Shown: piece by piece, positions 17,725 through 26,625 of the stretch
Layout: the number at the start of each line of letters is the position of its first letter
Position numbering within the stretch: the first letter of the stretch is position 1
Translations under genes and position numbers: made by a program
The notes under the pieces: model-generated
The model's input: the letters and a program-made list of their open reading frames with translations, nothing else
The model's database searches: none
What the model was told of the DNA's origin: nothing
Source: Evansella vedderi
GTDB lineage: Bacteria; Bacillota; Bacilli; Bacillales; Salisediminibacteriaceae
Direction: 5' to 3'
Assembly: GCF_030813435.1 (NCBI RefSeq)
Contig: NZ_JAUSUG010000018.1
Span: 62,001-126,000, forward strand
DNA length: 64,000 nucleotides

Positions 17725-20193
17725 GTGAAACGTGTATTTATTGGGTTTCTTGCTGTGTTATTGATGGTACCGTATTTATTCACACAACCAGGCAATTCAC
17801 AAGCGAGATTACTAGACAAAGTCTCCCTTGATCCTTTATTGGAGGAGACATTGAAAACTGTTTCCTCGAGTACTAGTCTCGAGGTCATCGTTACTTTCAA
17901 AGGGGACGGTCCGCCGACAGAAAACCAAATCAATTTATTAGAGGATTTAGGTATCTCTACCGGACTTTCCATGGAAAGCTTGCCAATTGCCGGTGTGGTT
18001 GCAACGAAATCACAAATTGAAAAGCTGCAGCAAAGTGATGAGGTCCTTTCTGTTTATAAAAACACTCCCCTAGAACTCCTGAACCAAGATTCAACGGAAC
18101 TTACAGGAGTGCAAAAGGTTCGTACGGATGACGACTTCCGTAGAGCGAATGGGGGTCTGCCTGTTTCCGGAAAAGGCATCGGTGTTGTCGTGAACGACAG
18201 TGGTGTAGATGGGACGCACAATGACCACAAATTCGGGGAAAACCTTGTGCAAAATGTCCTTGCCACAACGAATCTTAATGCAGTTTCATCTCTGCTCCCA
18301 GTGACCTACACAGAAAACGTCATTAACACGGACACGAACTCTGGTCACGGTACGCATGTTGCCGGTACGATCGGGGGAACGGGTGCACAATCTGGAGGGA
18401 AATACGAAGGTGTTGCTCCTGGAGCAGACCTTATTGGCTACGGTTCCGGTGGTGTGCTCCTCATTCTCGATGGGATTGGCGGCTTTGACTATGCCATTAC
18501 GAACCAAGCTAAATATGGTATTCGCGTCATTAACAATTCATGGGGATCTTCAGGAAGCTTTGATCCGTATCACCCTATCAATGTAGCTAGTAAGAAGGCG
18601 TATGACCGGGGAATTGTTACTGTTTTTGCGGCCGGAAATAGTGGGCCAGGGGAAAACACACACAATCCATATGCAAAGGCTCCATGGGTTATCTCCGTTG
18701 GTGCCGGTGTAAAGGATGGTTCCTTAGCTAACTTTTCTTCAAGGGGTACCCAAGGCAAAGGGGGGACCTTTGAAATGGATGGGGAAGAGTGGACATGGAC
18801 GGACCGCCCTACGGTAACGGCTCCGGGAGTAGACATCATTTCTACGAGAGTCCTAGCACCTCTATCGGCCCTAGCAGTGGATAACGACGCAGAAATGATT
18901 GAAACAGCATATCTCCCTTACTATACAACTATGAGTGGAACTTCCATGGCAGCGCCGCATGTGGCAGGGATTGTGGCACTTATGCTAGAAGCAAATCCAC
19001 TCCTTTCTCCATCGGAGGTAAAGGAAATTCTCGAGCAGACAGCGACGAACATGCCTGGGATGGAGCCTTGGGAAGTGGGAGCCGGCTACGTAAATGCCTA
19101 TGCTGCAGTGGATGCAGCCATAAATGGAACGGAATATGGGCAAACATTAAACATGAATCAAACCTTTAACAGCTCTGTAAAAACACAAGTGGAGGAGTCT
19201 TCATTTGAGGTGGATTTCAATCCATTACTTTTTCTCTCTGACAACAGCTATGAATTCGAAGTAGCAGAGGGAGTGGCCAACATTACTGCCCAAGTAGATG
19301 GAAGGGGGTTAATGGAGGAAACGGGTAATCCAATTAACCTTGTTTTAATTGATCCAAATGGGGAAGAGTACAGTTCCGGTATTAGCCTGCTGTTTGCCAT
19401 TGATTGGACGAGAACCGTATCCGTTAGCTCTCCAATCCCTGGGAAGTGGCAGGCGGAAATCCGCGGTCTTCGAGGAGATGAAATCAATCCATTCGGAACT
19501 GCACTCCCTGAAACCGTGAATGGAACGCTGCGGTTCACCACTGTTGGCGAGTATTCAGGTCTCGATGACATCGCAGGCCATGAGGCAGAAGGGGCTATCC
19601 AATTAGGAATCAGCGAACGACTTTTTGATGGGAAAGGGGACGGAACCTTTGCCCCTGATGAAAAACTAAGTCGTGCAGACTTAGCGAAATTTTTAGTCAT
19701 GGGAGCAGGAATTCGTCAATCAAAGGGTCATTCCTTCAGCGATCTAAGAAAAATAGAGTCGTCCTATATTGAAGCTGTTACAGCTAAAGGCTCAGCCCTA
19801 CGTGACATTTTCCATCAGCAAAACCCAGTGGTACTTCCTAAGGAAGAGGGTAAATTTGCACCAAATAGCAGCGTCACAAGAGAAGAATTAGCCTATTCCC
19901 TTGTCCAAAGCTTAGGGCTGCAGGAGCTAGCTTTAGAACATGAAGGGGACCTCACTGTTCAATACGGGAATGATAGAATTAAATTGGATGACGGGAATCA
20001 AGTTTCCGATCATTTGAAGGGCTATGTGCAGGTGGCACTAGATTTAAATATTTTGAATGCCCAGTTCTCCGTGACGCAAGGACGCTTTGACTTGCGCCCA
20101 ACCGTTCACGCTTCCTTCTCACCACAGGAAGAAGTAACCCGCGGAGACTTTGCAGTAGCAATGACAAGATTTTATCAAGCTTATTTAAGATAA
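17725..20193 (+). CDS. Secreted S8 subtilisin-like protease with SLH-like C-terminus, paralogue
   Basis: 822 residues from GTG 17725, which has AAAGGAGTGGG 7 nt upstream and gives a proper Sec signal (KRVFIGFLAVLLMVPYLF) and the same length as its paralogue. A TTG at 17632 is in frame but has no RBS. Catalytic residues Asp158, His208 and Ser407 in the same motifs as the first copy; the SLH-like C-terminal modules are conserved (FAPDEKLSRADLAKFL, FAPNSSVTREELAYSL). The pair most likely arose by tandem duplication, with a 52-bp repeat array now between them. Confidence 0.92.
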   Translation: MKRVFIGFLAVLLMVPYLFTQPGNSQARLLDKVSLDPLLEETLKTVSSSTSLEVIVTFKGDGPPTENQINLLEDLGISTGLSMESLPIAGVVATKSQIEKLQQSDEVLSVYKNTPLELLNQDSTELTGVQKVRTDDDFRRANGGLPVSGKGIGVVVNDSGVDGTHNDHKFGENLVQNVLATTNLNAVSSLLPVTYTENVINTDTNSGHGTHVAGTIGGTGAQSGGKYEGVAPGADLIGYGSGGVLLILDGIGGFDYAITNQAKYGIRVINNSWGSSGSFDPYHPINVASKKAYDRGIVTVFAAGNSGPGENTHNPYAKAPWVISVGAGVKDGSLANFSSRGTQGKGGTFEMDGEEWTWTDRPTVTAPGVDIISTRVLAPLSALAVDNDAEMIETAYLPYYTTMSGTSMAAPHVAGIVALMLEANPLLSPSEVKEILEQTATNMPGMEPWEVGAGYVNAYAAVDAAINGTEYGQTLNMNQTFNSSVKTQVEESSFEVDFNPLLFLSDNSYEFEVAEGVANITAQVDGRGLMEETGNPINLVLIDPNGEEYSSGISLLFAIDWTRTVSVSSPIPGKWQAEIRGLRGDEINPFGTALPETVNGTLRFTTVGEYSGLDDIAGHEAEGAIQLGISERLFDGKGDGTFAPDEKLSRADLAKFLVMGAGIRQSKGHSFSDLRKIESSYIEAVTAKGSALRDIFHQQNPVVLPKEEGKFAPNSSVTREELAYSLVQSLGLQELALEHEGDLTVQYGNDRIKLDDGNQVSDHLKGYVQVALDLNILNAQFSVTQGRFDLRPTVHASFSPQEEVTRGDFAVAMTRFYQAYLR

Positions 20194-20201
20194 ACAAAGC
20201 T

Positions 20202-20234
20202 TAGGCACACCAACAATCAGGGTGTGCCCTTTTC
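20202..20234 (+). terminator. Terminator of the second subtilase
   Basis: GGCACACC pairs with GGTGTGCC and is followed by CTTTTC. Confidence 0.8.
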
Positions 20235-20343
20235 GTTGACAAACAAAACTTCCACTCTTTTCATTTAATACTATCTACCTCTAGTAATCTTCTCGTAAAT
20301 CGCTAAAATGAAAGAAAGGGATAAATATGATGGGGGATCTTCA

Positions 20344-22572
20344 ATGAGAAATCGAGTCATAATTGGATTAGTTTTAAGTGCGATCATGGTGATTGGTGGA
20401 GGAGTTATTTATTATGCTTACAAGGTTGATCCCCCGGTGTTTAGCACGATAGAGGCTGCGGATGATATTCTGGATACGCTGGAGTTCCCGTTAGGTCCGT
20501 TCCAATTAACGTGGTTGGGATCGGAGGCCCGCTTTGAAATAACACATGATGATATTCCGGATCATCTTATTTTTTCCACGCCAAAAAACCGGGGATTTCT
20601 TGCGGCGGGGTATGGGGTGATGGAGTCGGAGGAGAGTCGTGGGTATTTTACGATTGATGAGGAGCGGCGTTTTGTTTGTGAGGAGCAGTGGGTTTCGGGG
20701 ATTGTGGAATCACCTGGGGCCGTTACGATAGTGGGGGATTTGGGTTGTGAGAATGGGGAGTCGGTGCCGTTTGAGTTTACGCTTACGGTGAAGTCGGACT
20801 TTCAGCTTCAATATGCGGTGAGCTTTGATCATCCGTTGGTTAATCGGACGTTTCTTAGCTGGCATTCGGATGGGGATGAGCATTTCTTTGGGTTTGGTGA
20901 GCAGTATTCTACCTTTGATATGAAGGGGAGGCGGCTGCCGATCCTTGTGCAGGAGCAGGGTGTTGGCCGGGGGTTGCAGCCGTTGACGTTTTTAGCGGAT
21001 TTGACGAATAGGGCTGGTGGGACGTGGTACCATACTTATGCGCCGGTGCCACAATTCGTTAGCAGTAAGCTGAGGTCTCTCTTTAGTGAGAATAAGGAGT
21101 ATCAGGTGTTTCATTTTACGGAGAAGGATGTGGCACAGCTGGAGGTTTACTCGGCAGAAGCCATTGGGAGGATTTATGCTGGGGCCTCTCCTGCCGATCT
21201 TGTCCGTGAGCATACGTCGGTGGTTGGGCGAATGGAGCCGTTGCCGGCATGGACGCAGGAGGGCTTGATCCTTGGGGCTCAAGGGGGAACGGCTGTGGTG
21301 TCGGAGAAGTTGGACTCCCTTTTGGAGGCGGAGGTCCCTGTAGTAGGGCTTTGGATTCAGGATTGGGTTGGTCAGCGTCGGACGTCCTTTGGAAAACAGC
21401 TTTGGTGGAATTGGGAGCTGGACCGGGATCATTATAATGATTGGGATGACTTCCTTGGAATGCTGGAGGAAGAGGAGATCCGCTTATTGGGATATGTGAA
21501 TCCTTTCCTGGTGGACACGAGTGACAAAAGGAATGTTAGCAGGGACTTATATAGTGAAGCTCAGGCGAAGGGTTTTCTTGTGAAAAATGCGGATGGTGAG
21601 CCAAAAGATTTCCAGATTACTAGTTTTAGTGCTGCTCTCATAGATTTAACCATTCCAGAAGCAAGGGAGTGGTTAAAGGGGATTATAAAAGAAGAGCTAG
21701 TGGAAAATGGGTTCAGCGGCTGGATGGCTGACTTTGGGGAGGCCTTGCCGTTAGATGCGGAGATGGCCAGCGGGGAACTGGGAGATACGTTCCATCACCG
21801 TTACCCGGAGGAGTGGGCGAAGCTGAATCGGGAGGTCCTGGAAGAGGTGGGGCTTCTTGATGAAGGGATGTTCTTTGTCCGGGCTGCCTACAGTGAAAGT
21901 CCTCGGTATGCCAGTGCCTTCTGGCTGGGAGATCAGCTAGTGACCTGGGACGAGCATGATGGGATCAAAACGGCAGTGACGGGGCTGTTATCCAGTGGTT
22001 TGTCTGGATTCAGCTTGAACCATAGTGATATTGGAGGCTATACTTCTATTACGGATTTTCCGTTGAACTATGTTCGTTCAGAGGAACTCCTTTTGCGCTG
22101 GATCGAGTTGAATGCCTTTACTGCTCTGTTCCGTAGTCATGAAGGGAACCGGCCAGATGAAAATATTCAGTTGTATAGTAATGAGCGGATTATTGGGCAT
22201 GTGAAGGAGTTTGGTGATATTTTTGCGGCATTGGCTCCTTATCGTCAGGAATTGATGGAAGAGGCAGCGACGACTGGGGCACCCGTTGTACGGCCGATGT
22301 TTTTCCATTATTTTGATGATCCTGAGACTTATAAAATCAACTATGAACAATTTATGCTTGGGCCGTATATGATTGTTGCTCCAGTGCTGGATGAGGGTGT
22401 AGAGGAAGTGAGTGTATACCTACCAGAAGGAGAATGGATTCACCACTGGAGCGGGGAAACTATTTCCGTTGACTCTATGGGGGAATATGTGGAGGTTTAT
22501 GCACCAATAGGAGAGCCGGGAGTGTTTTACCGTCAAGGCGCAGAAGTTGCTCGTGTGATGGAAAGGGATTAA
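20344..22572 (+). CDS. Membrane-anchored GH31 glycosidase, sulfoquinovosidase (YihQ)-like
   Basis: 742 residues from ATG 20344, preceded by GGGGGAT; ATG 20308 has no RBS. One N-terminal membrane segment (about 5-27) and no lipobox, so the enzyme faces outward. GH31 barrel with nucleophile Asp463 (GWMADFGE) and acid Asp530 (LGDQ). QEQGVGRG, WIQDWVGQRRTSFGK and SDIGGYTS match E. coli YihQ as I remember it. The position of YihQ Arg301, which contacts the sulfonate, appears here as Gln352 (GKQLWW), while Gln, Trp and Tyr partners are kept. It may therefore use another alpha-glycoside. Unusually G-rich codon use in the 5' half. Confidence 0.82.
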   Translation: MRNRVIIGLVLSAIMVIGGGVIYYAYKVDPPVFSTIEAADDILDTLEFPLGPFQLTWLGSEARFEITHDDIPDHLIFSTPKNRGFLAAGYGVMESEESRGYFTIDEERRFVCEEQWVSGIVESPGAVTIVGDLGCENGESVPFEFTLTVKSDFQLQYAVSFDHPLVNRTFLSWHSDGDEHFFGFGEQYSTFDMKGRRLPILVQEQGVGRGLQPLTFLADLTNRAGGTWYHTYAPVPQFVSSKLRSLFSENKEYQVFHFTEKDVAQLEVYSAEAIGRIYAGASPADLVREHTSVVGRMEPLPAWTQEGLILGAQGGTAVVSEKLDSLLEAEVPVVGLWIQDWVGQRRTSFGKQLWWNWELDRDHYNDWDDFLGMLEEEEIRLLGYVNPFLVDTSDKRNVSRDLYSEAQAKGFLVKNADGEPKDFQITSFSAALIDLTIPEAREWLKGIIKEELVENGFSGWMADFGEALPLDAEMASGELGDTFHHRYPEEWAKLNREVLEEVGLLDEGMFFVRAAYSESPRYASAFWLGDQLVTWDEHDGIKTAVTGLLSSGLSGFSLNHSDIGGYTSITDFPLNYVRSEELLLRWIELNAFTALFRSHEGNRPDENIQLYSNERIIGHVKEFGDIFAALAPYRQELMEEAATTGAPVVRPMFFHYFDDPETYKINYEQFMLGPYMIVAPVLDEGVEEVSVYLPEGEWIHHWSGETISVDSMGEYVEVYAPIGEPGVFYRQGAEVARVMERD

Positions 22573-22585
22573 AGAATAGATCGCC

Positions 22586-22637
22586 GAAAGGGAGAGATAG
22601 AAGGTTAAAAACAGACCTTTTAACTCTCCCTTTCTTT
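22586..22637 (+). terminator. Terminator of the GH31 gene
   Basis: AAAGGGAGAG pairs with CTCTCCCTTT, with an inner AAGGT/ACCTT stem, followed by CTTTTTAT. Confidence 0.85.
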
Positions 22638-22659
22638 TTATAGAGGTATGGGAACATGG

Positions 22660-22688
22660 TTGAAATATTATTTTAAATAAAATATAAT
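22660..22688 (+). promoter_or_regulatory. Promoter with putative MurR operator, kinase-namZ operon
   Basis: TTGAAA (22660-22665), 17-bp spacer and perfect TATAAT (22683-22688). Overlapping the -35 box is TGAAAT-ATT-ATTTTA, nearly identical in sequence and position to the dyad at the murQ promoter (25409-25423). A shared regulator, presumably the RpiR-type protein at 31920, is inferred. Confidence 0.65.
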
Positions 22689-22694
22689 TTAAAT

Positions 22695-23032
22695 AAAATA
22701 AAATAACAGTTGCAACTGTAGAGTAATTAGATAGATGATCGATGCATCTGGCGACTTCTCTTCTAACGAATCGAGTCCATTTCGGCAGAGATGTAAATAT
22801 AAATTATATTCACAAGGGATTCCATAATGTGGTATATGCTAGCTTAGTAGAATAGATTCTTGTCAAAAGGCTTGGTTTTCAACTTTTTGAAAGGAATCGA
22901 TGCAATGAGTAGAGTCGCTGATCTTCTTCAAAGCTTTCTAGGAGTGTTTTTCTTCAAGAAAGCGCGCAGTACGGAGCCGTTGCAACACAATTTCTGCACA
23001 CGCTCTAATAATATAGCTAAGGAGCTGGATTT
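22695..23032 (+). other. Long leader before the amino-sugar kinase gene
   Basis: About 340 nt between promoter and start codon. It contains a GCTTTCT/AGAAAGC dyad (about 22933-22963). I recognise no known riboswitch; a TTG-started 90-codon frame here has no support. Confidence 0.35.
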
Positions 23033-24025
23033 ATGTACATCATCGGGATTGACGGTGGAGGAACAAAAACGACTGGCGTTCTATGCCATGTCCGCAGCGG
23101 AGAAAATGCCCCCACCCCCTCTATTGAAATAGTAGCGAAAGAAACGGTAGGGGCAACGAACCCTACCCATGTGGAAAAAGAAACGATTCAGCAACGATTA
23201 CAACACCTTATAAAAAAGTTGGCAAGCAAAAATGGTAACTTAACGGAGGTTACCTCTGTTTTTGCAGGAATGTCTGGAATGTCGAAGTTTACAGAAGAGG
23301 ACATCCAGGCGCTAGAAGAAATAATTAGAGTTCACACGAGTGATTCAGTTGAAATCATCATTACCAATGATGCCATCACTGCCCTCTACTCTGCAACATT
23401 AGGTAGGCCGGGAATTGTTAACATTGCAGGTACCGGGGCAATTACCTTTGGCATTAACGGTAAAAACGAAATGGGAAGGGCTGGGGGATGGGGTTATTTA
23501 ATTGATCATTCTGGGTGTGGATATGGTTTAGGTCTAGAAGGATTAAAGGTGTTATTTAAGGAATACGACGAGCAAATGGGGGACTCCATTCTTACAAAAT
23601 TAATAAAACAGCGGTTAAAAATCAATGCTGCCCCTGAAGCCCTTAATCTAATTTATCACCCTTCTGAATTTCGTCATCATATTGCTTCCCTTGCCCCCGA
23701 TGTTTTTCAAGCGGCAACGGAAGGGGACGTTCATGCTAAAAAAATTATTACCACAGCGAGTAAAGAGATTGCAGAGTCCGTGAAGGTGCTGTTAAATAGA
23801 CTTTTTTCAGAAGAAAAGGAGCCAATTACGGTCGTTTGTACTGGGGGGTTGTTTCAACAGAGGGACGTACTCATTCCCCTAATGGAAAAGGAATTGGAGG
23901 GGGAGCATGACGTTCGGATTATCGTACCTGAACTTTCCCCAGTGGCAGGAGCAGTAGTTGGTGCATTAAAGGAAAAGGGGATAAACATTGTCCGTGATGA
24001 TTGGACAAAACAGATGGGTTGGTGA
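23033..24025 (+). CDS. murK: BadF/BadG-type amino-sugar kinase (GlcNAc/MurNAc kinase, MurK-like)
   Basis: 330 residues. ASKHA-fold kinase: phosphate-1 loop GIDGGGTKT at the N-terminus, catalytic Asp in ITNDAITAL, phosphate-2 NIAGTGAITFG, and adenosine motif VVCTGGLFQQ. Relatives phosphorylate GlcNAc, and MurK of Clostridium acetobutylicum phosphorylates both GlcNAc and MurNAc at O6. Here it would act on sugars freed in the cytoplasm by NagZ and NamZ. RBS AAGGAG precedes the ATG; namZ starts 4 bp after its stop. Glucosamine kinase is an alternative. Confidence 0.82.
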   Translation: MYIIGIDGGGTKTTGVLCHVRSGENAPTPSIEIVAKETVGATNPTHVEKETIQQRLQHLIKKLASKNGNLTEVTSVFAGMSGMSKFTEEDIQALEEIIRVHTSDSVEIIITNDAITALYSATLGRPGIVNIAGTGAITFGINGKNEMGRAGGWGYLIDHSGCGYGLGLEGLKVLFKEYDEQMGDSILTKLIKQRLKINAAPEALNLIYHPSEFRHHIASLAPDVFQAATEGDVHAKKIITTASKEIAESVKVLLNRLFSEEKEPITVVCTGGLFQQRDVLIPLMEKELEGEHDVRIIVPELSPVAGAVVGALKEKGINIVRDDWTKQMGW

Positions 24026-24029
24026 AAAC

Positions 24030-25178
24030 ATGGTACGGACAGGTTTAGAAAAGGTTTTGGGAGAGAAAAGGGAGCTTTTAAAGGGGAAAAAATTAGGGTT
24101 AATCATTAACCATACTTCCGTTGATGCTTCACTACAGTTAAGTGTGGATCGGTTTTTAGAAGTGGGGTTAGATGTAAAAGCGATTTTTGCCCCGGAGCAT
24201 GGGTTTCGTGGAAATGTTACTGCCGGCGAAGTGATAGAGGATCAAAAGGATCCAATAACAGGGCTTCCTGTCTATAGCTTATACGGTAAACAAAAGCGTC
24301 CATCAGAGAAAATGCTTCAAGAAATAGATACGTTGGTGTTCGATATCCAGGACTTAGGGGTTCGTTTCTATACGTACATTTATACGCTGGCCTATTGTAT
24401 GGAAGAAGCACAAAAGGCAGGGGTAGAAGTATTTGTTTTAGATAGGCCTAACCCCATTAACGGTATAACCGTGGACGGAAATATAGTAGAGGAGTCCTTT
24501 CATTCCTTTGTAGGGCAGTACGGCTTGCCCATTCGTCACGGAATGACCGTTGGAGAGCTAGCACTATATTTTAATGAGCAATATAAAATGAATGTAGATT
24601 TAACGGTTGTCTCAATGGATGGTTGGGAGCGTCACTTTTGGTATGAAGAAACGGGCCTCCATTGGGTGATGCCATCCCCAAATGCCACTGGGAAAGGGAT
24701 GGCCGCTTTATATCCTGGTACATGCTTTTTCGAGGGGACCAATGTTTCCGAAGGCAGGGGAACAACGGCACCCTTTGAATGGATAGGAGCACCTTGGATT
24801 CATTCCTACGAGCTCGTAGCTGAGTTGCGCCGGTACGACTTCCAAAGTGTAACCTTCCGCCCTATTACCTTTACCCCCTATACATCCAAACATAAAGGGG
24901 AGCTATGTGAGGGAATTCAAATACACGTGAATGATTTTGAAAAACTAGAGCCAATTGAGATTGCCATGGGGATCATCGATACGTTAAGAAAACTATATCC
25001 CGATCACTTTGAATGGTTGGCACCGATTAACAGTCGTTATTTTATTGATTTATTAAGCGGGACAAATGAGCTCAGAAAAGGAAGCGACCAAGGAGAAGCA
25101 TCCCTAGAATGGATACGCCAGAAGAAAACAGAAGCAAAGAAATTCGCAGCATTAAGAAAGAAGTATCTTCTATATTAA
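24030..25178 (+). CDS. namZ: Exo-beta-N-acetylmuramidase NamZ (DUF1343), without signal peptide
   Basis: 382 residues from ATG 24030; GGTGA overlapping the previous stop is the RBS. Family features: KLGLIINHTSVD near the N-terminus, FAPEHGFRG, VFDIQDLGVRFYTYIYT, VLDRPNPINGI and GTNVSEGRGTTAPFEWIGAPW. B. subtilis NamZ (YbbC) is exported and removes MurNAc from the non-reducing end of wall fragments. This protein begins with a charged helix and has no signal sequence, so it should act inside the cell on imported MurNAc-GlcNAc. In an operon with the kinase; the nearby nagZ and murQ agree with the role. Confidence 0.9.
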   Translation: MVRTGLEKVLGEKRELLKGKKLGLIINHTSVDASLQLSVDRFLEVGLDVKAIFAPEHGFRGNVTAGEVIEDQKDPITGLPVYSLYGKQKRPSEKMLQEIDTLVFDIQDLGVRFYTYIYTLAYCMEEAQKAGVEVFVLDRPNPINGITVDGNIVEESFHSFVGQYGLPIRHGMTVGELALYFNEQYKMNVDLTVVSMDGWERHFWYEETGLHWVMPSPNATGKGMAALYPGTCFFEGTNVSEGRGTTAPFEWIGAPWIHSYELVAELRRYDFQSVTFRPITFTPYTSKHKGELCEGIQIHVNDFEKLEPIEIAMGIIDTLRKLYPDHFEWLAPINSRYFIDLLSGTNELRKGSDQGEASLEWIRQKKTEAKKFAALRKKYLLY

Positions 25179-25315
25179 TGCCTGTTTTCTAATTAGTACA
25201 AGGTGCCATCAATGTTCATGTAAGTAGAAAGGCGAAGTATTATTATTGATTAGACAGAACTAAATGATTTTTATAAAAAATTCGGTTTTAAAATTTTATT
25301 TCAATATAAACAGTA

Positions 25316-25348
25316 CGAAAAAAGCCTTCTATAACAGGCTTTTTTTTA
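25316..25348 (+). terminator. Terminator of the kinase-namZ operon
   Basis: AAAAAAGCCT-TCTATAAC-AGGCTTTTTTTT, followed by ATGCG. Confidence 0.88.
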
Positions 25349-25407
25349 TGCGTAATTACTGGTTTCCAAACCTGTCGAATAAAAATTTTAAAAATATAAC
25401 AAAATAC

Positions 25408-25436
25408 TTGAAATAACATTTCATAAGTATTAAGAT
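25408..25436 (+). promoter_or_regulatory. murQ promoter with putative MurR operator
   Basis: TTGAAA (25408-25413), 17-bp spacer, TAAGAT (25431-25436). A perfect dyad TGAAAT-AAC-ATTTCA (25409-25423) overlaps the -35 box, so a bound protein would block polymerase. Confidence 0.65.
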
Positions 25437-25499
25437 ATACATGTAATGAAATTTTATTTTAATAGATTTAAACCTCTTATGAAATTTGGTGATAACAGA

Positions 25500-26408
25500 A
25501 TGGAACTAAATCTATCAACTTTAATAACAGAACAAAGAAACGAAGCTACAAAACATATTGATCAAATGTCAACGGGGGAAATCCTCTCCGTAATGAATAA
25601 AGAGGATCAAACGGTGGCAATTGCAGTAAAACGGGCACTTCCGCAAATCGAGCGTTCAGTAGATATTATTTTTGAAACGCTAAAAAATAATGGTAGACTC
25701 TTTTATGTCGGAGCTGGTACAAGTGGCCGATTAGGTGTTTTAGATGCGTCTGAATGTCCTCCGACTTTCCGTACGCCGCCAGAAATGGTTCAAGCACTCA
25801 TTGCAGGTGGTGAAAAAGCAATTTTTACGGCTGTGGAAGGAGCCGAAGACGATCCAGTCAAAGGAGCAACAGATTTAAAGAAAGCAGGCTTTAAACAGGA
25901 AGATGTAGTGGTTGGGATTGCCGCCAGTGGAAGGACGCCTTATGTAATAGGGGCATTAAAGTATGCAAGGACCCTTGGGGCTAAAACAATAGGCCTTTCC
26001 TGTAACAAGGAATCGGAGCTCAGCCAAGTTTCTCACGAAGCAATAGAAGTTGTAGTGGGTCCAGAAGTATTGACGGGATCCACACGATTAAAGGCAGCTA
26101 CAGCTCACAAAATGGTTTTGAATATGCTGACGACAGCAACAATGATAAAGTTTGGAAAAGTCTATGAAAATCTCATGGTCGATGTTAATGCAAGTAATTA
26201 TAAGTTGAAGGAAAGAGCGAAGAGAATAGTGACAACCGTTACTGGCGTTACAGCTGAAGAAGCGGAGAAAGTTTTATATACTGCAAATCACGATGTAAAA
26301 TACGCTATTGTCATGATAAAGGCAGGGGTAAGTCTTCGAGAAGCCAAAAAGCTTTTGGAAAAGCACGATGGTTTCGTACGGCAGGCAATCGAAGAAGCGT
26401 TAAAATAA
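25500..26408 (+). CDS. murQ: N-acetylmuramic acid 6-phosphate etherase
   Basis: 302 residues from ATG 25500 (GGTGAT RBS); ATG 25446 would add 18 residues absent from the family. SIS domain with YVGAGTSGRLGVLDASECPP, catalytic Glu in TAVEGAEDD, and the C-terminal motif VMIKAGVSLREAKKLL. It splits MurNAc-6-P into GlcNAc-6-P and D-lactate in the cytoplasm. It receives substrate from AnmK (32809) and the kinase at 23033. GlcNAc-6-P then needs NagA and NagB, which are not in the window. Confidence 0.96.
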   Translation: MELNLSTLITEQRNEATKHIDQMSTGEILSVMNKEDQTVAIAVKRALPQIERSVDIIFETLKNNGRLFYVGAGTSGRLGVLDASECPPTFRTPPEMVQALIAGGEKAIFTAVEGAEDDPVKGATDLKKAGFKQEDVVVGIAASGRTPYVIGALKYARTLGAKTIGLSCNKESELSQVSHEAIEVVVGPEVLTGSTRLKAATAHKMVLNMLTTATMIKFGKVYENLMVDVNASNYKLKERAKRIVTTVTGVTAEEAEKVLYTANHDVKYAIVMIKAGVSLREAKKLLEKHDGFVRQAIEEALK

Positions 26409-26426
26409 TAGATAGGAAGACGGGAA

Positions 26427-26448
26427 TTCCCCCAAGTGGGGGGATTAC
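26427..26448 (+). other. Hairpin after murQ
   Basis: TTCCCCC-AAGT-GGGGGGA without a T-run. It may protect the murQ mRNA end or give weak termination before the binding-protein gene. Sequence 26449-26625 is AT-rich with no gene. Confidence 0.45.
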
Positions 26449-26625
26449 CAAATTAAATTTAAATCATTCTTTTTGGAAGTGTTTAATAAGGAAAGTTTAG
26501 GAGAAATTGGATCACATCAAGGTTTATTATATTCTATAAAAATCTTAATAGCAGGAAGGTCCAGTTGTTAAGGTTAATATATTTATAATTTTATTAAAAT
26601 TATCTATATTTAAGGGGGATTTACA

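Noticed and set aside
22860-23132. 90-codon frame before the amino-sugar kinase
   Set aside because: TTG start without RBS, overlaps the real kinase gene by 100 bp in another frame, no recognisable domain.
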